From NCBI GenBank assembly GCA_016788635.1, contig JAEUSU010000007.1:62001-126000 (forward strand): a stretch of DNA of 64,000 bases, in the 5' to 3' direction. Position 1 is the stretch's first letter. Each line of letters opens with the position of its first letter. The notes beneath the pieces are model-generated. The model made no database searches, had not been told where the DNA came from, and saw only the letters and a program-made list of their open reading frames with translations. The translations under genes were made by a program, and so were the position numbers. The stretch is from Flavobacteriales bacterium. GTDB taxonomy: Bacteria > Bacteroidota > Bacteroidia > Flavobacteriales_F > PHOS-HE28. Of this stretch, positions 57,879-64,000 are shown one piece after another.

Positions 57879-60059
57879 ATGCACATGAAGACCCAACGCC
57901 CGATCTTCCTGGTGCTGCTGGCCCTGCTGGCCCTGCCTGCCGTCCATGGCCAGAAGCTCAAACAGCGCATGGCGGACAAGTACGCCGATGTGTTCGACTA
58001 TCCACGCATGACGGCGGTGTATGAGGACATGGCCAGCAGGGGCAAGGCCGACCGCAACATCCTGCGCCGCCTGGCGAAAGGCTACGTGCGGATGGGTGAG
58101 CTGGCCAAGGCCGAACGCACCTATGCCACCCTGGCGACCGACAGCCTGGCCAGCTCCGATGATATCTGGTACTATGCCGAAGTGCTGCGTGCCAACGGGA
58201 AGTACAACGAGGCCGTGGTCCAGTACCAGCGTCTGAAACAGAAGTCACCGGATGATGTCAGGCCCTGGCCCTATGCGGACAAACCCGAAGTGTTCGATCG
58301 CTTTGTACGCGACAGCACCCGTAACACCGTGCGCAGCCTGCCGATCAATTCCGCACAAGCGGACGTTGGGCCGGCGGTGATGAACGACCTGCTCCTCTTT
58401 TCCAGTGCACGCGGTGAAGGTGTGGGGGGGAAGCACTCCTACAAGTGGGACGGCCAGCCCTTCCTCAACCTGTATTCGGCCTTGTTGAAGGGCGAACACG
58501 CTGAGGATCCGCGTGTGATGCGCAAGGATGTGAACAGCAGGTACCATGACGGCACCGTGGCCTATGATGAGGGCTCCAAGCGGCTCTACGTAACGCGGAA
58601 CAACCTGCACTACAGTGTGCTCACGAAGGCCGCAAATGGCAATCTGAACCTGGGCATCTATACCTCGGACATTGTCATGGGCGCCTATGGGCAGCAGGAG
58701 TGGGGTGCCCTGGTACCCTTTGAGCACAACGATCCGGAGTACAACTACGGTCATCCCTGTGTGAGCCGGGGTGGCATGCGGCTCTTCTTCGTCAGCGACC
58801 GTCCCGGTGGGCTGGGCGGAACGGATATCTGGTTCTGCGAACGCATCGGCAACCAATGGGGTGTGCCGCAGAACATGGGCCCGCGCGTCAACAGTACGGG
58901 CAATGAGATGTACCCCTTCCTGGCGGGTGACAGCACCCTGTACTTCACCAGCAACGGCCACCCAGGACTTGGTGGCATGGATGTCTTCTGGTGCAGGCTC
59001 ACCCCCAATGGGCCGGGCAACGTGTTCAACATGGGCTACCCGGTGAACACCAACCGGAACGATCATGGCCTGATGTTGCTGGCCGATGACAGCACCGGTT
59101 TCTTCGTGAGCGACCGGCCTGGAGGCGTGGGCAGCGATGACATCTATGGGGTCACCGTGCGTCCACCCATGATGCACCTGGCGGGCATTGTGGTGGACAA
59201 GGAGAGCCAGCGCCCACTGGATGGCGCGAACATCGTATTGAAGGATGCTGAGAACCGTGCGATCGACCGGTTCACTTTCGAGAGCATTCCGGGAGGCCGT
59301 TTCCGCATCGAGGTGCCCTACCGCGAGATGTATGCATTGGTGGCCACACGCAATGGCTACATGCAGCGGGAGATGAGCGTGGCCACGGATGTGGATCCCC
59401 TCGAAGAGATCGTGGTGGAACTGAGCCGCTACGACTATGGGGCGGACGGTGTGGTATCCAACGGCGCCACGGGCCAGCCGCTGGCCGGTGCGATCGTACG
59501 CCTGCTGGATGCCTCCGAGAAGGAATTGGAGACCTTCACGACCGGGGATGACGGGCATTACTCCTTCACCCTGCAGCCGGAGACCGACTACCGTTTGCGT
59601 GTGGAGCGGGAGGGATTCTTCAAGCAGAGCGCACGCATCAGTACCAAAGGCCGCACCAGCACCATCATCAAGACGGACTTCAACCTCTTCCCATTGGAGG
59701 TGGGCCAGATCGTACGGCTGGAGAACATCTATTACGACTACAACAAGTGGAACATCCGCCCGGATGCCGCGCTTGAGCTGGACAAACTTGTGGCCACCCT
59801 GCGTGACAACCCGACCGTGCGCATTGAACTGGGTTCGCACACGGACTGCCGCGGCAAGGATGCGTACAACCTGAGCCTGTCCGAGAAGCGTGCGAAGAGC
59901 GCCGTGGACTACATCATCTCACAGGGCATACCCAAGGAACGGATCACCAGCAAAGGGTATGGTGAAACGGTGCCTTTTGTGGAATGCGAATGCACGAAAT
60001 GCACCGAGGACCAGCACCAGCAGAACCGGCGTACCGAGTTCAAGGTGCTATCGAAGTAG
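57879..60059 (+). CDS. PorE-like OmpA-family protein with TPR, propeller and CRD domains
   Basis: A 726-residue lipoprotein-like or periplasmic protein: a signal peptide (about 1-24), TPR-like helices (about 30-125), a PD40-type propeller (about 165-425, with SDRPGGLGGTDIWFCER), two CarboxypepD_reg-like domains in tandem (about 433-515 and 520-600), and a C-terminal OmpA domain (about 610-726, with GSHTDCRGKDAYNLSLSEKRA). This order matches PorE of the type IX secretion system, which anchors to peptidoglycan and binds PorP, except that there are two CRD domains rather than one. It is last in the adhesin-PorP operon. Starts at 57879 or 57885. Confidence 0.88.
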   Translation: MHMKTQRPIFLVLLALLALPAVHGQKLKQRMADKYADVFDYPRMTAVYEDMASRGKADRNILRRLAKGYVRMGELAKAERTYATLATDSLASSDDIWYYAEVLRANGKYNEAVVQYQRLKQKSPDDVRPWPYADKPEVFDRFVRDSTRNTVRSLPINSAQADVGPAVMNDLLLFSSARGEGVGGKHSYKWDGQPFLNLYSALLKGEHAEDPRVMRKDVNSRYHDGTVAYDEGSKRLYVTRNNLHYSVLTKAANGNLNLGIYTSDIVMGAYGQQEWGALVPFEHNDPEYNYGHPCVSRGGMRLFFVSDRPGGLGGTDIWFCERIGNQWGVPQNMGPRVNSTGNEMYPFLAGDSTLYFTSNGHPGLGGMDVFWCRLTPNGPGNVFNMGYPVNTNRNDHGLMLLADDSTGFFVSDRPGGVGSDDIYGVTVRPPMMHLAGIVVDKESQRPLDGANIVLKDAENRAIDRFTFESIPGGRFRIEVPYREMYALVATRNGYMQREMSVATDVDPLEEIVVELSRYDYGADGVVSNGATGQPLAGAIVRLLDASEKELETFTTGDDGHYSFTLQPETDYRLRVEREGFFKQSARISTKGRTSTIIKTDFNLFPLEVGQIVRLENIYYDYNKWNIRPDAALELDKLVATLRDNPTVRIELGSHTDCRGKDAYNLSLSEKRAKSAVDYIISQGIPKERITSKGYGETVPFVECECTKCTEDQHQQNRRTEFKVLSK

Positions 60060-60080
60060 GGATAGGGGGAACCAAGGGGA

Positions 60081-60112
60081 AGCGGAGGCTCCGATGCGTC
60101 GGGGCCTTCGCT
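60081..60112. terminator. Hairpin between convergent PorE-like and nfu genes
   Basis: AGCGGAGGCTCCGA and TCGGGGCCTTCGCT pair over 14 bases with two G-T wobbles around a TGCG loop, and a short T-rich stretch follows. It can serve both convergent genes. Confidence 0.7.
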
Positions 60113-60129
60113 GTTCTTGCAGGGTGGGA

Positions 60130-60744
60130 TCAAAGCTCCTCCGCCACCACCTCGCGCACACCTGGAACCATCTGTTTGAGCAGGTTCTCGATGCCGCCTT
60201 TCAAGGTGACCATGCTGCTTGGGCAGCCGCTGCATGAGCCCTGCAGCCGAACGGTAACCACTCCCTCACGGAACGTATGGAAGGCGATGTGACCGCCGTC
60301 GGCCTCCACCGCCGGTCTTACGTACTCATCCAGCACCTCCACAATGCGCACCTCCTCGGGTGTGCTAGCCGGGGTGTGCGAAGCGGCCCGCACCGCGGCC
60401 TCCTGCACTACCTGTGTGGGTGCCTCGGCGTTCACCACACGTCCATCCTGTCGAAGGAATTCCTGGATGTACTCGCGTAATTCGAGCTGCACCAAGTCCC
60501 AGGTCACTACTTCATTCCGCGTGACGGTGATGAAGTTGTTGCTGATGAACACACCCTGCACGAATGGCAGGTTGAACACGTGCGCTGCAAGAGGTGAGAG
60601 GCCTTCGGCTTCCTCCGCCGTGCGGAACTCCATCATCCGGCCCTCGGGCAGCAGGACGCGTGTGGCCACGAAGCGCAGGCTCAGTGGGTTTGGGGTCGTT
60701 TCGGCATACACGCTCACGGGAGGGATGCGCAGGGCTTGTTCCAT
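60130..60744 (-). CDS. Nfu-family iron-sulfur cluster scaffold/carrier
   Basis: A 204-residue protein with an N-terminal Nfu_N domain (TTPNPLSLRFVATRVLLPEG, about 16-110) and a C-terminal NifU/Nfu domain (about 130-204) with the cluster cysteines in GSCSGCPSS, and GGIENLLKQMVPGV after it. It should carry Fe-S clusters to client enzymes. ATG 60744 gives the normal start and follows a -7 element by only four bases; the longer frame to 60783 runs through that element. Confidence 0.94.
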   Translation of the reverse strand: MEQALRIPPVSVYAETTPNPLSLRFVATRVLLPEGRMMEFRTAEEAEGLSPLAAHVFNLPFVQGVFISNNFITVTRNEVVTWDLVQLELREYIQEFLRQDGRVVNAEAPTQVVQEAAVRAASHTPASTPEEVRIVEVLDEYVRPAVEADGGHIAFHTFREGVVTVRLQGSCSGCPSSMVTLKGGIENLLKQMVPGVREVVAEEL

Positions 60745-60748
60745 GCTG

Positions 60749-60756
60749 CAAAAGTA
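60749..60756 (-). promoter_or_regulatory. -7 promoter element, TACTTTTG (nfu)
   Basis: Perfect TAnnTTTG on the minus strand, four bases before the nfu ATG. CCCTACTTTTGCAGC here is shared with the divergent promoter at 60825. Confidence 0.7.
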
Positions 60757-60824
60757 GGGTGTGCCGGGGGGCTGGAAGTCCAAGATGCCCGCACTGCATG
60801 CCAGCCGGAGGCATGAAGTACCCC

Positions 60825-60832
60825 TACTTTTG
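60825..60832 (+). promoter_or_regulatory. -7 promoter element, TACTTTTG (metal-locus small protein)
   Basis: Perfect TAnnTTTG, seven bases before the ATG at 60840, within the same CCCTACTTTTGCAGC string as the nfu promoter. Confidence 0.7.
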
Positions 60833-60839
60833 CAGCGCT

Positions 60840-61250
60840 ATGCGACGGCGTTCCATACTCCATCTGCGTCACGGGGTCGTCGCGTCCCTGGTCCTGCTGC
60901 TGGGCGCCTTGTCCGCCGCGCCTACGCTATCCCGGCTTACCTGTCATGGAAGCGGCCGCTGGTCGGTACAGGTCGGTGAGGCCAAGGACTGTTGCCCCGA
61001 GGATGAGGAGCGTGCCGATGGTCCGGTATACCGCGCGATCTGTTGCGAGGTGCTCAAGACCGAACCGCGCAAGGATGAGTACAGGCCGCAGGATCCCAAT
61101 ACCGGGCCGAGCTCCGAGGCCCTGGACCCACCTCAGGTGCCCACCCTTGAGCTCGCACATGTGCAGGAGGAGGTTGGTCGCCTGACCGCCCGCCCACCTC
61201 CTTTGATCGGCAAGGCACGCTTGGTGCGTCACGCGACCTTCCTCCTTTAG
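60840..61250 (+). CDS. Small Cys-rich secreted protein, HYC_CC_PP-like
   Basis: A 136-residue protein with an N-terminal hydrophobic signal (about 10-29), a single TCHG motif, two CC pairs (DCCPEDEE and ICCEVL) and a proline-rich RPPPLI near the C-terminus. This layout resembles the HYC_CC_PP family of small Bacteroidota proteins found next to TonB receptors and HMA proteins. Its job may be metal (perhaps copper) binding or export; this is inferred. A TonB receptor gene follows 82 bases later. ATG 60840 is set by the -7 element seven bases upstream. Confidence 0.65.
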   Translation: MRRRSILHLRHGVVASLVLLLGALSAAPTLSRLTCHGSGRWSVQVGEAKDCCPEDEERADGPVYRAICCEVLKTEPRKDEYRPQDPNTGPSSEALDPPQVPTLELAHVQEEVGRLTARPPPLIGKARLVRHATFLL

Positions 61251-61268
61251 ACGATCCCTTTTTCGTGG

Positions 61269-61291
61269 AGCCGCTGCCCCGGGTGGCGGCT
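61269..61291 (+). terminator. Possible hairpin between the small protein and TonB genes
   Basis: AGCCGC and GCGGCT pair around a 10-base loop. There is no clear T-run, so this may not stop transcription; the following gene probably reads through. Confidence 0.3.
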
Positions 61292-61332
61292 GCCGGTGTT
61301 CTTACGTTCAACGGAAAAGGTCCTGATCATCC

Positions 61333-63603
61333 ATGTCACTTCGAAAACTCTTCATGCCGCTTGTGCTCCTCGGCCTATCGGCCGCAGGGCAGGATGCCAT
61401 CCATGGCGTGGTGCGCGATGCAGAGAGTGGTGAATTGCTCCCCACGGCCAATGTCACCTGGCTCGGTACCACCGTGGGCTGCACCGCTGATGCGGATGGT
61501 CACTTCCGTATTGACCCGCCACCCGCATGGCCGGCGGAGTTGCAGGTGTCCTTCGTGGGTTACGCCACGGCCCGCATACCGCTTTCCGCACCACCCTCCG
61601 ACGTGTTGCAGGTGGGGTTGCGCTGGGCCGTGGAGATGGGCCCTGTGGAGGTGATCGAGCGCCAGAGCACCACCCAGCTGCAGACACGTACGCTGATCAG
61701 TACGGAGACCATCGGCCAGGGCGAGTTGAAGCGTGCCGCCTGCTGTGATCTGAGCGAGAGCTTCGAGACCAATGCCACGGTGGATGTGAGTTTCAACGAT
61801 GCCATCAGCGGCACGAAGACCATCCGCATGCTGGGGCTTGATGGGAAGTATGCCCAGATGAGCGTGGAGAACATCCCCTTCATCCGCGGCCTTTCCATCG
61901 CATCCGGTCTCACCCTCATCCCCGGCACCTGGATCAACGAGATCAACCTGAGCAAGGGCATCGGCACCGCGGTGAACGGGCCCAATGCGATGACGGGCCA
62001 GATCGACCTGTGCCTGCTGCAGCCGGCCGCCGAGGGTCCCCTTTTCGTGAACGCCTACGGCAACAGCCAGGGCCGCACGGAGCTGAACGTGCACAGCGCC
62101 CAGCGCACCGGTGCGCACAGCGACAACCTGTTGATGGTGCATGGCAACTGGTTCAACACCGAGATGGACCAGAACAGCGATGGGTTCATGGATATGCCGC
62201 TCTCACGCCGCATCAACGTGTTGGACCGGTGGATCTACAGGAATGACCGCCGCAGCGGGCAGGTGACCATGCGTGTGGTGCGCGATGAGCGCGATGGCGG
62301 CCAGTCTGCGGCCCATGGGGCCATGCCCGCACCACCGGACCACGTGGGCCCGCATCCGGAGCAGTTGTATACCATCGGCATTGACAACACCATGGCGGAC
62401 CTCATGGCGAAGTACGGCTTTGTGTTCGCCAACGATCCCACCAAGAGCATCGGCTTCATCGCATCCGCCCGCTGGCACGATGTGGCTTCCATCTACGGTC
62501 TGCGTACATACAGCGGGGAGCAACGGAGCGTTTATGGCAATGCGGTGTACCAGCAGTTGCTGGGCACGGGCACCGATCAGATCAAGACCGGCCTGAGCTT
62601 CCAATATGACGAGTATGCTGAATCGTTCAATGCCTCCGCTTTGGCCGGTCCGGACAGTCTTTACGGCCGCGTGGAAAGCATGCCGGGTGCCTTCGTCGAG
62701 TATACACGCAAGCGTGATCGCCTCACCCTGGTGGCAGGGGTCCGTGGTGATCTGAACTCGCGGTTCGGCAATACACTGGGTCCGCGCGCCCATCTGAAGT
62801 ACGACCTGGGCCCGCTGACAAGCGCTCGGGCATCGGTGGGCCACGCGTTCCGGACTGCGCTGCCCCTTGTGGAGAACGCCTCCGTATTGGCCAGCTCGCG
62901 CCGCGTGACGGTGGAGGGGGACCTGGGCATGGAACGGGCATGGAACATGGGTGTCTCCCTGCTGCACAAGTTCAAGTGGGTGGATCGGAAGTGGGCGGTG
63001 GGTGTGGACGCCTACAGCACACAGTTCACCACTCAGGTGGTTACCGACCTTGATCGGAGCCCACAAGCCGTGGTCTTTTATATGCTCAATGGGCGCTCCT
63101 ATGCCAACAGCCTGCTGGCCGATGTGCAGGTGCAGCTCACCCGCGTGCTGGACCTGAAGATGAGCTACCGGTGGTTCGATGTGCGCACCACGTATGATGG
63201 CAGGTTGCTGGAAAGGCCTTTCACACCAGCCCACCGCGGTCTCATCGACCTGGGTTTTCACGACCGCAAGGAGCGCTGGCGTGCGGATGTCAGCCTGAAC
63301 ATCTTCGGGGAGGGACGCCTGCCATCCACCGCTTCCAACCCGGAGGCCTACCGCTTCATCGAGCGTTCCCCATCCTTTGCCACATTGCATGCCCAGATCA
63401 CCCACATCACCGGGCCATGGGAGTTCTACGTGGGTGGCGAGAACCTCACCAGCACCCTGCAACAACAGCAGATCATTGCGCCGGAGGACCCCTACGGCCC
63501 GTATTTTGACGCCACCTTGATCTGGGGGCCCACCAACCTGGCCATGATCTACGGAGGCCTGCGCTATAACCTGCCACGAAGAACAACGACCGATCCACAC
63601 TAG
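61333..63603 (+). CDS. TonB-dependent receptor with carboxypeptidase-regulatory-like domain
   Basis: A 756-residue outer-membrane receptor: signal peptide (about 1-19), CarboxypepD_reg-like domain (about 22-105, GVVRDAESGELLPTANVTWLG), plug domain (about 115-235, with ACCDLSESFETNATVDVSF and GTKTIRMLGLDGKYAQ) and a long C-terminal barrel. The ACCDLSESFETN form is the one I associate with Bacteroidota receptors beside heavy-metal (HMA) proteins. With the small Cys-rich protein before it and the HMA protein three bases after its stop, a metal-import or metal-sensing set is likely. The ligand is not proven. Confidence 0.92.
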   Translation: MSLRKLFMPLVLLGLSAAGQDAIHGVVRDAESGELLPTANVTWLGTTVGCTADADGHFRIDPPPAWPAELQVSFVGYATARIPLSAPPSDVLQVGLRWAVEMGPVEVIERQSTTQLQTRTLISTETIGQGELKRAACCDLSESFETNATVDVSFNDAISGTKTIRMLGLDGKYAQMSVENIPFIRGLSIASGLTLIPGTWINEINLSKGIGTAVNGPNAMTGQIDLCLLQPAAEGPLFVNAYGNSQGRTELNVHSAQRTGAHSDNLLMVHGNWFNTEMDQNSDGFMDMPLSRRINVLDRWIYRNDRRSGQVTMRVVRDERDGGQSAAHGAMPAPPDHVGPHPEQLYTIGIDNTMADLMAKYGFVFANDPTKSIGFIASARWHDVASIYGLRTYSGEQRSVYGNAVYQQLLGTGTDQIKTGLSFQYDEYAESFNASALAGPDSLYGRVESMPGAFVEYTRKRDRLTLVAGVRGDLNSRFGNTLGPRAHLKYDLGPLTSARASVGHAFRTALPLVENASVLASSRRVTVEGDLGMERAWNMGVSLLHKFKWVDRKWAVGVDAYSTQFTTQVVTDLDRSPQAVVFYMLNGRSYANSLLADVQVQLTRVLDLKMSYRWFDVRTTYDGRLLERPFTPAHRGLIDLGFHDRKERWRADVSLNIFGEGRLPSTASNPEAYRFIERSPSFATLHAQITHITGPWEFYVGGENLTSTLQQQQIIAPEDPYGPYFDATLIWGPTNLAMIYGGLRYNLPRRTTTDPH

Positions 63604-63605
63604 AC

Positions 63606-63962
63606 ATGAGAACCCTGCTCGCTCTTTCCCTCGTCCTTGCCAGTTCACTGGCCTTTGCCCAGGACAAAAAGGCCGTTGAGACCCTCACGGTGCGCACCAG
63701 CACGGTGTGTGACATGTGTGTGAAGACCATTGAGGAGAACCTGATCTATGAGAAGGGGGTGAAAAAGGTGAAGGTGGACCTGACCACGAACACCATCGCG
63801 GTGGACTATGACCCCCGCAAGACCGGACCCGACGCCATCCGCAAGGGCATCGTCAAGCTGGGCTACTATGCCGATGACCTTCCTGGGGATCCGGAGGCGT
63901 TCAGGAACCTGCCGGCATGCTGCCAGAAGGAGGGGTGCGGCCAACCGGCAGAGAAGCATTGA
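63606..63962 (+). CDS. Secreted heavy-metal-associated (HMA) domain protein
   Basis: A 118-residue protein with a signal peptide (about 1-18) and one HMA ferredoxin-like domain. The metal-binding motif is TVCDMCVKTIEENL (CxxC), and further cysteines lie in PACCQKEGC near the end. It resembles MerP- or CopZ-like carriers but is exported, so it would act in the periplasm with the adjacent TonB receptor. Its start is three bases after the receptor stop. Confidence 0.9.
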   Translation: MRTLLALSLVLASSLAFAQDKKAVETLTVRTSTVCDMCVKTIEENLIYEKGVKKVKVDLTTNTIAVDYDPRKTGPDAIRKGIVKLGYYADDLPGDPEAFRNLPACCQKEGCGQPAEKH

Positions 63963-63964
63963 GC

Positions 63965-64000
63965 ATGGCCCTTATCCGAAGCGTGCGTGGCTTCACCCCG
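63965..64000 (+). CDS. Start of a probable gamma-carbonic anhydrase family gene (cut by window edge)
   Basis: Only 12 codons are in the window, MALIRSVRGFTP. This opening closely matches the usual start of Bacteroidota gamma-class carbonic anhydrase/acyltransferase proteins. It begins two bases after the HMA stop. The short length makes this a tentative call. Confidence 0.5.
   Translation, partial: MALIRSVRGFTP

Overview
The window is a high-GC (roughly 60-65 percent by eye) chromosomal piece of a Bacteroidota bacterium, most likely a flavobacteria-like lineage. The evidence is several secreted proteins with type IX secretion (T9SS) tails, a PorP/SprF plus PorE-like pair, a CHU_C-terminated giant adhesin, DUF6090, DUF5686 and delta-60-repeat proteins, and the Bacteroidota-type -7 promoter element (TAnnTTTG, here often TAnnTTCG) a few bases before many start codons. 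No rRNA, tRNA or CRISPR array was seen.

Layout. 1-3.8 kb: nucleotide-sugar genes (WbpB-like oxidoreductase end, UDP-sugar dehydrogenase, rfbB, CpsB-type phosphatase). 3.8-6.7 kb, minus strand: apparent operon of a 6-pyruvoyltetrahydropterin synthase homologue, folE, a BI-1 membrane protein, fabD and a small membrane protein. 6.8-12.4 kb: envelope-glycan genes (methyltransferase, GT39-like, GT2, hldD, two FkbM relatives). 12.4-19.2 kb: MerR regulator, M23 peptidase, alaS, two membrane proteins, and an NtrC-like regulator without a DNA-binding domain. 19.4-25.8 kb: T9SS cargo, a delta-60 repeat protein with a small companion ORF, a GIY-YIG protein and a radical SAM protein. 25.9-32.6 kb: DUF5686 protein, MMPL exporter, rfbA and a polyprenyl synthase.

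32.6-36.35 kb is an accessory island between two copies of the 3' end of the polyprenyl synthase gene. It holds an IS630-family element, a T9SS-cargo pseudogene cut by that element, a toxin-antitoxin pair whose ParE-like toxin has a premature stop, a second copy of the cargo tail, and palindromic debris. 36.4-46.8 kb: secreted proteins, a TIGR01777 epimerase, sucA-sucB (the E1 and E2 genes of 2-oxoglutarate dehydrogenase) and hypothetical membrane proteins. 47.0-60.1 kb: a giant secreted protein with about 31 PKD-like repeats, followed at once by PorP/SprF and PorE-like genes. 60.1-64 kb: an Nfu protein, divergent from a likely metal-handling set (small Cys-rich protein, TonB receptor, HMA protein) and the first codons of a probable gamma-carbonic anhydrase.

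Points of most interest are short palindromic repeats inserted in frame in alaS and sucB and supplying the stop codon of a radical SAM gene; promoter elements so close to start codons that several mRNAs should be leaderless or nearly so; the duplicated polyprenyl-synthase end around the decaying island; and the adhesin-SprF-PorE locus.
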